From assembly GCF_009870125.1 (NCBI RefSeq), contig NC_046683.1:67347869-67411868 (forward strand): a stretch of DNA of 64,000 nucleotides, given 5' to 3'. Below are positions 1 through 12,400 of the stretch, one piece after another. The position numbers were made by a program, and so were the translations under genes. Source of the DNA: Drosophila pseudoobscura. Its lineage: Eukaryota; Arthropoda; Insecta; Diptera; Drosophilidae. Each line of letters starts with the position of its first letter. Position 1 is the first letter of the stretch. The notes beneath the pieces are model-generated. The model saw only the letters and a list, made by a program, of their open reading frames with translations, searched no databases and was not told the origin of the DNA.

Positions 1-2345
1 TTACAACTTTTTTATTAGCTCTGTGAAATTTAAAATGTTTTTTTTTACAGTAGTTCCATTAACTAATGTAGCTCTCCGGAATTATCTTTAGATTTGAATT
101 CGTACAAAATAATCTATCGCAATTTTCTCAATCAATTTCTGAATATTTTCAACTTTTAGGTATTCCAAAATTTCGCTAATTCTGTTTTTCTTAGCGCTCG
201 AGATTTTGTTGACGGAAAAAACGGTAAACATGTTACAATTTAAACAAAATTATAATATATATATATAATTTCAAAATAAAATAATAAAACTGCCACATAT
301 TCACACTTTTTTTCTAACCGGTGGCAACATTAAAAGAGATGGAAAAAGCCGCAGTTGGGCTTTAAAAAAAGCCAGATCTAACCCACAGAAATATACCAAA
401 CTATACTGTCTCATTTTCAAAATATACCTGAACTGAGCTCAAATTATTCAAGATTCATTAGACTACAGTCTATAGATTTGCGGTCACATTGTTTCTACGT
501 ATTTTTACGCTTTTCGTATCTAGATACTTTGTTTTTGTCAGCTGTTTCCGATAGTTATCCAAAATTTGATCTGGAATATCTAGAACTTCGTAATAGAAAA
601 TAAATAAATAAATATAAATTTTATGGAAAGTCCGTTGCAGGAAAATTGATCCGATGAAAAATCCCACCATCAACCCGGTATTCGATACTATCGACTGGAT
701 AGTAGAGCTGCGCGCCTAAGTTTGAATGGGAATGATTGACAATGATATAAACGCAATCCAGATTAAATCATGCAGGAAAGCACGATTTGAGAGCGAAAAG
801 TGAAAAGAATATGATTTAAAAAAAAAAAACAGTTTAAAGCTTTGGAAAAAATACAAGTTTTTAGAAACAAAAACATGAAAACAATTAAACTATTAAAACA
901 AAAAAATTCGGCTTGGTTCTCAGCGGAATAAATTTCCATTTTGTTATAACACAATAAATACGAAAGTTCGCGTACAAAGGAAAGGGGGTTTGGGGAAAGG
1001 AGAAACTCGATACAGTGCGGGGCGGGTAGTATGCAATGTTCGGTCTTGGGCTGCATGCGCAAAGCTGCGTGTACGCCCACCCTACCGTGATCTCTTGTCT
1101 GCCTATTCATTGTAAGAGATCCCTCCCAAAACCGTTACGGTAAGAGTCTGCAGCTTCAGTTCTGGCGCGGGTCCAACACCGAAAGATTTGCGACTGCGAA
1201 AGAAAAAAGAAAGCACAAAAAAAAACCCGAGAGAGAGCGAGATTTTTACCAGCTTACGGGTCGAGCCCTCTTCTGCTCTGGAGCACACTGCACTTGGTGG
1301 CTAAGGGAAATTTGATTCCACTTTTATTGTCGCACTTAGTTTCCCCCGTCTTCGTCTTCGTCCCCGGACGCTGAGGAGCGATGTCCGCCGTCACTCTCGC
1401 TTGAAGGCCGAAATTGTAGTATCAGAACCCAATACGGCGGTGGTGCCGCTGTGGCTGCAGCGCTCGCTGCTTACCGATGCCTTCTCTCAAGAAGCTTTTC
1501 TTTTCGTTATCGTTGGCTTTGATTCTAACATATTAACTAGGGGCCACTCTAAAACAAAAAAAAACAAAAAATGCACAACGAGCGTCAGAACGTGCCAGTG
1601 AGGTCTCCGAGGTTTCCAAGAAGAGGGTGGCCCGTGAAAGTACTCACCCTGATTAGGGAACGGCATCCTGCAAAAGTTAAACCGAGGGGCAATTTACTTT
1701 TGTAAATTTTCTCTCCTGCTATGCTCCACCGCCTGTAATGGCCAGCGGTGATCAGCCAAAAAGTGGGGAGGGGGGTATATACCACCAATTCAAAAATTAT
1801 TCCTCTGAGAAGGTAGAGAGCGCCGGATCACTCAACTTAATGCCTTGCTGGACATCAAAAGAAAAGAATGACCCAGAACCGGAAACTCTCGGGAGCCGAG
1901 GTGTCCACTGCCTCTCCTTTTTGCTTCTCGCCCTTCATTCGCCCTTGACCGCATTCCGCCCCGCTATTTAGGGCCGCTTGAGGGCGCCATACATGTTCGA
2001 GGGTTCCCCATTTATTTAATTTTTTTTCCACGGATCGGACACAACACAATCTCGGCACAACGATCGGCAACACATATAACCCCTCTAAACAGCTGTATAT
2101 CTATCTAAGCTTGAAGGCAGGCTTTCCCCTACGACGTCCAACCGTTCTCAGGAACGCTGTGCGCAACTCAATTCACCCTCGGGAAAGAGGGCTCCTACTT
2201 TCAGCCGGCTTTGCCACGTTCGCCAAACGACTCATTACGAAATCTAAACCCATATTACTTCACATGTGTCAGCGCATTTGATAGCCAGCTGCATAAATAT
2301 TTAAATGAAATGGAAACCTCTTCAATTACCATAAAGTGCTGAGCT
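1..2345. other. Intergenic region left of AsnS, no supported gene
   Basis: I see no intact coding region here. The first 300 bases are very AT-rich. A fragment of the window's interspersed repeat lies at about 389-450. Between about 930 and 2000 the sequence is more GC-rich and has two short coding-like islands: an ATG at 1381 that runs into a stop after seven codons, with an open frame from about 1401 to 1470, and a second open stretch at about 1570-1650. I recognised no family in either. They could be remnants of an old gene or chance. Confidence 0.5.
389..450 (-). repeat. Fragment of interspersed repeat (copy A)
   Basis: The segment from about 389 to 425 is the reverse complement of 37138-37172; both contain the word that reads ccaaactatactgtctcatt here. 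It continues into a terminus at 427-449 (cctgaactgagctcaaatta) shared with copy B at 4490-4513. Orientation is given relative to copy C. This is a small piece of a longer element and its other edge is not clear. Confidence 0.6.
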
Positions 2346-2349
2346 GAGA

Positions 2350-2355
2350 TTTATT
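2350..2355 (-). terminator. Probable AsnS poly(A) signal
   Basis: TTTATT on the plus strand reads AATAAA on the minus strand, about 115 nt beyond the AsnS stop codon. That is a normal distance for a short Drosophila 3' UTR. Position is the only support. Confidence 0.5.
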
Positions 2356-2469
2356 AAATCATACTAGTGGGTATATAGGTGTCTGTAGATTCGATTAATG
2401 TACTTGCATTGCTAGAAATTCTTTTCATTGTGCTTCAATAAAATGCTATTTCTACCTTACTTAAGTAAA

Positions 2470-4161
2470 TTAAATTATAGCGTCTTTATTGACTTGATGG
2501 ACGGCCTGTGCCCGTCCCGAGGGGTCCTCCGGACAGCCCCAATCCAGGCGTGGCACCCACCTGACCACCGTGCGGGCCGCTCCCTCGACCGGGAACTGCT
2601 CCTCGAAGATGCTTCGATAGTAGAATGCCTCTTTTGTGGTGGGCGTGTTGAAGGGGAATCTGCGGGTAGCCTCGGCGAACTCCTCGTCTCCCACGTGACT
2701 GGTGGCCACACGGCGGATGCTATCAATCCAGTCGTAGCCGACGCCGTCGGAAAACTGCTCCTTCTGGCGCCAAAGCACGTCGTCCGGCAAATAGTTTTCG
2801 GTGAAGGCAGCCCGCAACACGTACTTCTCAATGCGCCTCAAGGGTCCTAGGGCTTCGGCAAACGCGTTGAGCTCGCCAGGAATCTTGTCCTGGGGCCGGA
2901 TCTGCATCACATGATTGACGAAGCCCGTGTCCAGGAAGGGTACGCGCAGCTCCACGCCCTTGGCCATCGCCACCTTGTTGGCGCGCAGGCAGTCGGAGAG
3001 ATGTAGCTGCTGTACGCGCTTTACCAGCTCCTGGTGGAACTGCTCGCAGTTGGGGGCCTTGTGGAAGTACAGGTATCCGCCGAAGATCTCGTCCGCCCCC
3101 TCGCCGGAGAGGATCATCTTGATGCCGGTACTCTTGATGTAGCGGGTCAGCAGCAGCATTGGCAGGCTGCAGCGCACAGTGGTGACGTCATAGGTCTCCA
3201 GGTGATAGACAATATCGCGGATCCCGTCTAGGGCCTCATCAATTTGAAAGACGATCTCCTTGTGGTCACTGCCGATGTACTTGGCCACGTGGCGGGCCGC
3301 CTTAAAATCGGGCGCATCGGCCAGACCCACAGAGAAGGTCTTCAGGCGATAGTAAGGGTCTTTCTCCCGCATGATCTTCGTGGCGATCGCGGCAATCAGG
3401 CTGGAGTCCACGCCCCCCGACAGCAGAGCCCCAAAGTTGACGTCGCAGTGGAGATGTGTGCGCACCGCCGACTCCAGGCTGGAACGGAGTAGCTTCAGGT
3501 CGCAAGGGTTGGTAGGAAGTTCCTTGATCCAGGATTGCTGAAAGTGCCGGAAGGTTCGCATCTCTCCCACGCGTCCGAAGCGAGCTTCGCCCGGCGTAAA
3601 CGTCTCAACTTTGCTACAAGTGTCCACCAAGCACTTCATTTCGGAGGCCACCCACATGTTACCGGCCTTATCCTCGCCGATGTACATGGGAATGATGCCA
3701 AAGGGATCCCTGGCAAGGAGCACTTGCTTCGTGCGTTTGTCGTACAGGGCGAAGGCGAACATTCCGGTGATGTGGCTCAGTAGATCCTCCCCATAGACCT
3801 CGTACAACTCCAGGATGACGTGACAGTCACTCTTCGGCTTGTAGGTTCCAAGCCGCTTTGCTATCTCCGCCGACAGCTCCAGGTAGTTGTAGATCTCTCC
3901 GTTGGCCACCAGCACCACGTTCCCATCGTTGGACACAAACGGCTGGTCACCCCGCTCCACACCCACAATGCGCAGACGTTCGTGGACCATGGCCACACCA
4001 TCCTCTGCAATGACATGGACGCCAGTAGAGTCGGGGCCACGATGCCGCTGCTTTCCACTCTGGCGGTAGGCCATCTCGCGCAGACTATGCTTGCTGCCGT
4101 GCAGAACCTGCGTGCCAACAGGCTTCGAATCCCTTGAAAATATTGCAAAAATTCCGCACAT
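2470..4161 (-). CDS. AsnS: Asparagine synthetase (glutamine-hydrolysing)
   Basis: Uninterrupted 563-residue reading frame for the cytosolic enzyme that makes asparagine from aspartate, glutamine and ATP. The N-terminal glutaminase domain starts MCGIFAIF, so Cys2 becomes the catalytic nucleophile once Met1 is removed; this fixes the start codon. RHRGPDSTG (about residues 39-47) and NGEIYN (about 87-92) are the glutamine-binding motifs. The C-terminal synthetase domain has the ATP pyrophosphatase loop LLSGGVDSSL (about 246-255), GEGADEIFGGY (about 355-365) and the conserved VELRVPFLD. Length matches animal ASNS (about 560 aa), and no key residue is missing. The coding region has no intron; the 5' leader may have one, since an acceptor-like tract ends near 4212. 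The neighbouring genes are functionally unrelated. Confidence 0.96.
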   Translation of the reverse strand: MCGIFAIFSRDSKPVGTQVLHGSKHSLREMAYRQSGKQRHRGPDSTGVHVIAEDGVAMVHERLRIVGVERGDQPFVSNDGNVVLVANGEIYNYLELSAEIAKRLGTYKPKSDCHVILELYEVYGEDLLSHITGMFAFALYDKRTKQVLLARDPFGIIPMYIGEDKAGNMWVASEMKCLVDTCSKVETFTPGEARFGRVGEMRTFRHFQQSWIKELPTNPCDLKLLRSSLESAVRTHLHCDVNFGALLSGGVDSSLIAAIATKIMREKDPYYRLKTFSVGLADAPDFKAARHVAKYIGSDHKEIVFQIDEALDGIRDIVYHLETYDVTTVRCSLPMLLLTRYIKSTGIKMILSGEGADEIFGGYLYFHKAPNCEQFHQELVKRVQQLHLSDCLRANKVAMAKGVELRVPFLDTGFVNHVMQIRPQDKIPGELNAFAEALGPLRRIEKYVLRAAFTENYLPDDVLWRQKEQFSDGVGYDWIDSIRRVATSHVGDEEFAEATRRFPFNTPTTKEAFYYRSIFEEQFPVEGAARTVVRWVPRLDWGCPEDPSGRAQAVHQVNKDAII

Positions 4162-4256
4162 TTTATGTGTTTTGGCGTATTTCCGTATTCAGAGTCGAGC
4201 GACGTCGTCTGCAAGAAAACGATATGGAAATTAGTGCGTTGTTTGATCCTTCGCTG

Positions 4257-4264
4257 CTTTATAT
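4257..4264 (-). promoter_or_regulatory. TATA-like box of AsnS
   Basis: On the minus strand this reads ATATAAAG, about 100 nt upstream of the AsnS start codon. It predicts transcription starting near 4230-4240 and a leader of about 70 nt. The match is good, but no transcript start is visible in sequence alone. Confidence 0.5.
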
Positions 4265-4293
4265 TCTCTATTGCTGACTTCCACGCGGGTTTT

Positions 4294-4302
4294 ATTGCAT
4301 CA
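4294..4302. promoter_or_regulatory. C/EBP-ATF composite (amino-acid response) motif upstream of AsnS
   Basis: The nonamer ATTGCATCA (TGATGCAAT on the gene strand) is an exact match to the C/EBP-ATF composite element known from amino-acid response enhancers such as that of mammalian CHOP. It sits about 30 nt upstream of the TATA-like box and 135 nt upstream of the AsnS start codon. Mammalian ASNS is a classical ATF4 target, so by inference Drosophila ATF4 (cryptocephal) could drive this gene during amino-acid shortage. Confidence 0.5.
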
Positions 4303-4349
4303 GTTTTAGCTCTAGTGACAGTTTGGCCACATTTATTTTTAAGCAAATC

Positions 4350-4520
4350 CAAAATTAGCCCACTTAAGCCCCCTATTTTTAAATGGTTCAACTACTTGAG
4401 GTAAATGGCGGAAAATATTAACGATTTTAAATTCTTCTTATAAATTCATGCCACCTTTCCTCTGAGCTTAAAAAAAACATGATATCTTTCACCTGAACTG
4501 CGCTAAAATTATTAAATTTG
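4350..4520 (-). repeat. Interspersed repeat, promoter-side module W (copy B)
   Basis: Diverged reverse complement of 37795-37972, recognisable by shared words such as agcccacttaagccccct, aatggcggaaaatatta and atctttcacctgaactgcgc. It ends about 190 nt from the AsnS start codon and has the same polarity relative to AsnS as copies C and D have relative to their genes. I saw no terminal inverted repeat or target duplication. Confidence 0.75.
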
Positions 4521-6189
4521 CATTATGAATTGTTTTTATTGAATTGTGGCCGCAACCTTTGTATATGTTGCTGCAGCATTATGTTTAGCAATACATTTTT
4601 GACGATTTTCATTGACTGAAAGCAAAAATCGCGTCGTTTCCGTTTCAACATCGTTTCAGTTACCAAAACCGTTTCCGTTAATGTGCGCTATATTTAAATC
4701 CAACCACATGAAAAAATAAGTTTATATGGATATATTTAGGGATATTATCGATTTTTTTTCCTTTGTATTATGTAAAGGTTGTATTTTATTTTATAGCTAA
4801 TTTCTTTTATTTTTCACACAAAATAAAAAAAATTAATGGATAAAATTATTTCTAAAGACTTAACAAAATATAAAATATCATTCAGAATCACATTATGGTT
4901 GTAAGAGTCCGAAAGCAGGCTTAAAATCTCGGAGTTCTCTAAATTCCGATCAGTTGGGAGGTCGATTCGAGGACTAAATGACTATCCATGGATTATGGGA
5001 AAATCCTCAAGTAAAACGAACTCTATTTTAGTGAGTGCTGCCACTAGAAAAAGGTAACGGCCCAAACTGAAGAAGCCACGTCTAGGGAATGCTCTACTCC
5101 ATTGCTTCTTGGGACCGACGATCGTTAATGGCCCTGTTGAGTGGAAGATGACGATGTTTTTAAACAATAGATTCTATAGATTCAATAGACCATTCTACGA
5201 ATTTTATGTGGATACTACTGCGGCACCACATAGCTGTGCCCCGCATGTCGAAAGTTTGGCATTTATCCTACATTTGCAGCACTACAGTCCGTATCATACT
5301 TCCGAGACCTGTAGATCTGAACTCCGGGCAAAGCTATCGTAATCAAATTCAACTTGTGCTTCACCAATCTCCCAATCGTCTTTGGCGCATATATTCTGTC
5401 ATATAATATGCCTATTTTTCTCAATTTAAAGGAAACGGTTGTAGTAGTTGGGAGATTCTTCGAAACTGATCTGCAAAGCGTTAAGAGGGGTTAGAATTCC
5501 ACCAAAAATACTGGAGTAAATATATATATTACAAGATTTCTGATAATATCCATGTTCTACCGTTACCCAAGAAAAATTTCAGAAAAATTTAGTTTTAGCA
5601 GTGTAAAGACCTACACTTTTGTGCTTGTCATTAACCATCCAAATGAAACAGCTAGAGGATTACGCACCCCCAAATCCCACGCAGACTCAAACGTCTTCAC
5701 TCATCGAACATAAAAAATAGAAAAATTTGCTGAATAACATATCATTAAAATGTATATTAGATTATAGTTTAAGTAAAGCTGATTTCTAATAAAATAAAAA
5801 AAAAATATATATAAAAAAAAAAATGTGCTTGTACACGAAACTAGCAAAGGTATTACATTTGTACTGTATTTGGTATTGTCTTGTATTTGATGAGACATTG
5901 TGCTGGTAAGCATATAAAAAGCTTTCAGAACAACTTTGAAGAAACAAGCTCTATAAAGCTAGCCGAAAGCTTCAATTAACAGACTTTTAAGCAAACAGGT
6001 GGTTGCTGCAGGTAGGTTCACGTCGGATTTTCGGTCCATGCGATAAATAAATATGTCAGATAGATAAAAACTAAATCTCCCATATTTAATTATGCAGACA
6101 TTTTAATTACGCATCTAACACTGAACCAACACCCCCCATCCGCCCGATGACGTCACGGTGGATGGGGTAGGAAGGGGGACAATGGCGGT

Positions 6190-6450
6190 AAACCAATATC
6201 GGAGGCGCCCCGAGTTTCGCTTCTGGGCTTGCAGCGTGCGCGCTTGTTGCTTCCAATGTCTCGTTGCCGCCGGTTTTCGTTGTGTCAGCACCGAGCGACC
6301 GTTCAGTAGCCGAATGAACGCGACGCTGTGCGGCAGGAAGTTGCGTATACGCCGCATTGCCATCGGAACACACCGGAACGAGCACTCGGAGCTGTCCTAT
6401 TACCGATTTGGGCGCGCGCTAGGTTCCTGTTTGAAAGTCAGCCAAGGTGC
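6190..6450 (+). promoter_or_regulatory. Possible distal promoter / 5' UTR exon, perhaps of Ac78C
   Basis: A 260-nt island rich in C, G and CpG inside AT-rich DNA, with an initiator-like TCAGT at 6303-6307. A possible splice donor (AAG|GTGC) follows near 6449. Drosophila receptor and cyclase genes often have such remote leader exons. An open frame across it (6158-6463) matches no known protein and is probably not translated. The link to Ac78C is only by position and strand. Confidence 0.25.
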
Positions 6451-9400
6451 TAAGTGCGTGTAATTACATGAAATGCAGATAATTGAAAATACATTTTTTT
6501 TTTAAATTTAATTACATTGAAGCCATGGCAAGCCGAAAATTTAATTTTCAAAAGTGATTCCCGGCGGGAAATTGTGCGACAAATACTTGAGCGTTGAAGC
6601 CCAACAAGCAAAATTTTCATTAATCAAATTAATTTCCAATTAAAACCAAGGCTGCACATTGATAAACATTCAATTTAACGCAAAAATATATTGAAAAAAT
6701 AAAACATAGTTAAGTATCTGTACCATTAACAGGCATTTTAAAAAAGTGAAAACTTTTTTTTTTCGGCCTTATAAATACTAAACCGCTTGAGATTGATGAC
6801 GAATTATTGAAATTATTCACTCGAACGCTGGAATCCTCTAAATGGGAAACAAAAACATAAAAGTTTTGCAGTAAAAACAACTTTTAATACCGCAAAAGTA
6901 AAGGTAAATTTATTTTGTTCCAAAAAAATATCAAATCAAAATCAAATAAAGCAAACTTTTGATTCGGGGCCGGCCAGGCCCAAAAATCGAAACGCATCGA
7001 CTCGAGCATGACCTATTACTGTCACGTCCGTATCCGGGAATTCACTAACAACAACAACAACAACAACTTTTGGGTCACGTTTTGACATTCGGCAAGGCCC
7101 AGCTAGGATCCCACATCCGACAACAACGAAAAATTAGAGCCACTGCAAAGTTGAGGCCAATTAATTAAAAAGTTTTCACACGGCCAAAATCAAATCAACA
7201 ATTTCCCCAAGTATTTAGGCGTAAAATTCGAAATTTGTCCAAAGCTTTCAGTATTTCATTAGATGCGAAAATGGAATGGTGAGCGCAGGAAGGCGATGGA
7301 TGTGTCCTGTTGTTGGAGGATTGTTGTAGATGGATGCTAGGATGTGGAGTTGTCTACAGCTGGAAATGAAAATCAATCCGCATTATTGCAGCTTCGCTGA
7401 GTTTTCCGAAAAACCTGCGACTACACACACCCCCGCCGGCAACTCTTTCGGCTTCGTAGACGCAAATACATTTGAGGTTGTAAATATGCACGAATCAAGG
7501 GTTGATTAGACGCTGATGGACACCTGCCGTGTCTGGTCTGGTCTGGTCTGGGCTGGCTAGGTGATGTGCTTGACCCTGCGCCCGTGTTGACCCTAAAAAT
7601 AGGCATGTACAGCCTCCACGCGGTCTATATTTAATCTTTCTCCCAATGTGGATCTTAATTGGTTTTCTGCTACTGCGACTGCGACTGCGACGTGACACAA
7701 ATTGTGGCCAGGCCGTTAATTTTTGGCCAAATATGAGTTGTATGTGGCAAAAGTCCACACAACACCATACGTAGTCTACTTTTCAGCCTTTAAGGACACG
7801 CCTTTGGCTAATTGGTATGTGTGTGTGAGTGTGTGTGTGTGTTGGTCAGTATGTGCCTGTTTGTCATAATCAAATGTGCGACTGGTCATGTCTGAGCACG
7901 CAAGCAGAAACCGTTTCTCTGGTGTGAGGGCCACCCTAATGACAGGGTGACTAATCGGGCCAACAGAAGGCAAAAAATTGCGACTACTGCAGTTCTTAAT
8001 TAGTAATTTGACGCATTATGCGGCAAAGCCGCAGGATTAGTCTCTAAAAGGTAAAATGTACCGGAGACTCGTTAACTCGGAAGCCAACGGCAGAATGACA
8101 CATATTAAGTGGAGGAAGCTTTGTGGGGATACCAGAACGTTCAGAGCGTTCAGAGCATAGAGTCAAGGACTAAGACCACGTGTTAATAGCTAATTAATTG
8201 GAGCTTATTGTGCCAGTATAAAGTCCAGAACTAAATCTGTTTTATAGTTTTAAGCTTTTGAATGAATTGTCTTTGCACAAATTTCATCCAATCAAATGGA
8301 AAGTTATCTGCCCTTCTTTATAGTCAGCCTCATTGTCAATCCGTCAGGCCAATGGCAATTGAAATTTATACATAATGAGGTCGTGACAAGCACGGCCCCG
8401 AGACGAGCTCAGACTCAGACTTGACATTGAGATGTATAATGTACAAGATGCACTACTCAGTAGCCAAAGCCAACGCCAAAGCCAAAGCCAAAGCCAGAGC
8501 CAGGGGCAAGTTACAGACACAGAAGACCGAGGATACACAGATTACAGTACAATACAGGAATCCGAAACATCCTGCAGTTATTTTTATGCTTGAATCAATA
8601 AGACGCATTCAAGAAGGTCGAGGTTCCGGCAAAGGCAGTGGATAAAAACCTGTTGAACGGATGCCCAAGCCTCTAGGCGGAAGAAAAATCGGACAAAAGC
8701 TTTGCTGGAAAAAATTTACTTCGATTCTGCTATGGGTTTTTTGCTGGGCAAAAAAAATTTAATGAATTTATTTATGCTTCAATCACACAATTCACACAAC
8801 GACGATGGCGTCGCCCTCAAGAAAGCAATTTGATGGGAAAGGCCTTGAAAGTTACATTCATTCATTCAACTTTAGGCGGTTTAATGGGGAGAGGAAAGTC
8901 TGGAGAATCGAGAGCAGGTATCGCGGCGAGGGGCAGGAATTTAATATGCCCAGCGACAAGTAAATAAATGTAAAGTATCCGCCAGGGATTGTATGGGATG
9001 CCATGGCGTACACTTAATATACGTTTCACTGCACCTAGAAGCCAGGAAAGTTTACCTACGGAACCAAACCGGCCTCGCTAGACATGTCGCTAAGCAGAAG
9101 CGCTCAAAGGAACACAAGAAGATCTGAACAGGGAGATAGGGAGGATCAGCAAAAGTTTCTGTATACTTTTTAGCTTACTCGCATCAGATAAATGACAGAA
9201 TAATTGCCTCCTCAGCCGCATTTAATTACGTTTCAGTTTCGACCATACTAGACGAAACTCTGCCAAAAAGAGGGGCCTGGTCTGGCCTGCCGAACAACAT
9301 TCGCACGGGACGGGACTCGTACTTAACTTGGCTAACCGCTCCCCAGACAGCAGCAGCAGAACTAAACTGCTTGTCGGTGTGTCTCTTGCCAAGAAAAACT

Positions 9401-12400
9401 TATGGTTCGGCAGCTGAACCATGAGCTGTACTAATTGTTCTTGTTTTGATTCTGCTACTGCTGCTGATGCTGCATCTGGTGCTCTTGGCTGTGGCTCAAA
9501 CATTGTAGCCTAGTTTCAGCCGCGCTCACAACTTGCGGATGCAATGGCCAACCGCACAACAATTGCAGTTTGCTTTGACTACGGAATGCACTTTATGATA
9601 GGGGTATAGTGCCTTAAAGAAGACTTTTTGTGCTGAACAGAGATCCGTCACTTCTATTGCTTCTGCAACTACAGGAGGCACTCGGATGGAAAGATTCATT
9701 CATTCGTACAGTTTTCTGAAAAGAAACCAGGAGCACGGGAAGTACTTGGAGTAAATGGATCCAGCACGTGTTTCCTACAATAAAAAGTGTAAATCGGTTT
9801 CCCATAAAAAACAGAGATTACAGGATGTACAAAAGGACAGAAGGATGTCGTAACGAATGATATTTTCTTTAGCGAGAGATCATAAGTATGATTAAGAGCA
9901 AGTATAGGGTATACGTCTTCGTTGTGGAATCAGATAACCGAAAGAGTGTTTAAATTTCGTTACCAGAATTTGCCTTTTACTGTTGTGTGTTTTCTGGTTT
10001 TGTCCCCCACCTCTTTTGTTTATGTCTGTCAAATTGCTGCCAAGGCTATGCTGCAATCGAAAACGGACGAAAACAAGAAAAAAGGAAAAACCAAACAATG
10101 CTGAAACCACCAAAAACTGTAACAACTGGGAAACTTTCTCCTGGCTCGCGGTTTTTGGCAGTCGTGAAGTTTCTCCATCAACTGCAGTCCCCCGAAAGAC
10201 AGAATTCAGCTTTATCTGGCATCTAAGAGCCGAAATGCCACCCCGACACACCCGAAATCACTTGAGCCTAAAGGCGATCACATCTAACCCGAAAACCATA
10301 GACGAAATATAAACAAATTGTAAAAATACATTTTTAAGATGTGCCCGGTCTATTTCGCAGCGGGAAAATTACTGATTCAGGCGGCGTTGTGGGAAAAATT
10401 GAGACAAATTAATAACCGAATCTTACCTAATTCGATTTCATTCAACATTATTTAATTTTTGAATGGAAAACTATGGAAAACTGTTGCCTCCAGTTGCATT
10501 CTTCCATTGCAATTCCCAGTTTGGCCTTGCCAGTCACTGATCAATCTGGCGGATTTTAATAGCTTTTGGCCGCCTTAAAAGGCACCGCATATCAAATCCA
10601 TTTAAGCAGAGTGTCATGCTATGAGACCTCCGCGTGAGTCACTGAGTGCGAAACTAGAGAAACTAGAGAAACTACAACAGAAAAGAATCAGTAAAGTGAT
10701 AAAACGAAATTTGCGACTATTTAAAGATATACACATGTAAATACATTATAATACTTGAATTGCTTTCTTATCTGTTTAAGTTATCCCTTCTCTGGCAGCC
10801 TCTTTCCCCGGTTCTCTATACGTTTTATTGGCAACAGCCAGAGCGAAATCCGTTCATATGCAGACCATTAAAATGCTCCATTTTCGAGCAGCGTTAACGA
10901 GCATGAATATACTCGTATACTCGGGGGTATTCGGGGGTGTTCTGCCAAGAATATCTTGTTGTCTATTTACTTTTAGAGCTGATAAAAATTCACTTATTCA
11001 GTTTGCCTGTTTATTTGCTTTTGGGCACAAAGTGGAGACAGCGCAGCGAACCAGGCGGTTCGAAGGGGGCACGGGCATGGCATCGAAGGGAGTCCGCTCA
11101 AGTGGCAAACAATAAAAAAACAAATAGTGGACCAAATATAGTGCGGATAGCCATATATGAAACTTTGACTGCAATTGCAGGGGCAGACGACAAGTCGACA
11201 ATGTTTCAGCTTTCGTTCAGTTTAAGGAATGAGGGCCTTAACTTTGCTAAAAACTGTATTGGAAATTGTGTCTGTCTAATCTGGCTTTGAGGAGATGTGT
11301 TTCTCTAAGATATGAAAGCACCTTAAGCCAAAGTATGCCCCAAGTTTCAACTTTCTTGAATCTTAACCTTTTTACCTAGAATAATGGGTAGTTTTCAATG
11401 CTTCCTGCTTTCTCGAATCCTTTGTCATTAATTGTCCCCAACAAGGAAAGAAGAAGAAGAAGAGCATCTTTTCTTTTATCTTAGCTAAGATTTCAATAAT
11501 CTTTGCACTGAATCAAGTTCTGCGAAGTTCCATACCGCAAGAATGCCACAAGCAGACATTTTTTGAGGGATAAAACTTTTGACAATATTGGTCGCAATAT
11601 TAACATATTTTCTTAGAACTAACGTAAGTTTTCAATATATTTTCTTCTTAATCCATTTCTGTGAAGTTCTCTTAAGCTAAAGCTTGCTCCCAATTACCCA
11701 ATATTACCCAGGACCTACTCGCTTTCCTTATATTTATGCAACTGCATTTTCGCTGAAGTGCAAAATGATTGTTCAAGAAACTGTGGAAGTTTTCTGCATC
11801 TTTATGCGCAGTTTCCAAGTGTTCTTCAAGAACGAACATGGGAATAATTGTCCCACATTTCGAAATAAATATCTTATAGGGAAGAGTGCGACCTGCGTGC
11901 CCTATGGCTCCGATATCTTCCTGGTTTGTCCGTTTATTTGCCCATCTTCTGGTGCCCCTCTCTCTAAGAATATTTTTCAGGCTGCGGCTTTGATAAACAC
12001 ACACAGCACACCCAAAATGGGTCTGAGCCAAATATACAAGCTGAAAAAACCATAAAATAAAATGGGCAACTGCTGCCAAGACAAACAGCTATAAAGACAT
12101 AATAATTGAAAAATTAAATACACACAAGAAAGAGTTAATTTTGTATTAAATTTCTCGCTTAAAGGTGGCACGTGGGCTGGGATAGGATGGTATGTACAAA
12201 ATTAATGGGAAGATAATAATTTTCATAGCAAGAGGAAAAGTATACAAAAAAACCAAACAAAAATGGAAAAATGGAAAATAAGGAGCACACACATGCAAGT
12301 AGTTTGTCATTGTCCAAACAACAGCAGTGCAAACGAGACAGCCAACAGAAGGATAGAGAGAGCGAAACAGCATAGAGGGGAAGACTGGAAAAACATAATT

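Noticed and set aside
2428..2850. 140-codon plus-strand frame over the 3' end of AsnS
   Set aside because: Antisense shadow of the GC-rich third positions of AsnS.
5109..5342. 77-codon frame between AsnS and Ac78C
   Set aside because: Not low complexity, but unrecognised, without splice context, and the surrounding DNA has many stops.
6158..6463. 101-codon frame in the CpG-rich island
   Set aside because: More likely promoter or leader DNA; the peptide is Arg/Cys-rich as expected from CpG-rich sequence and has no family match.
11672..12079. Overlapping frames of 123 and 135 codons on both strands
   Set aside because: Frames open on both strands at once in AT-rich DNA with no similarity to known proteins; taken as chance.
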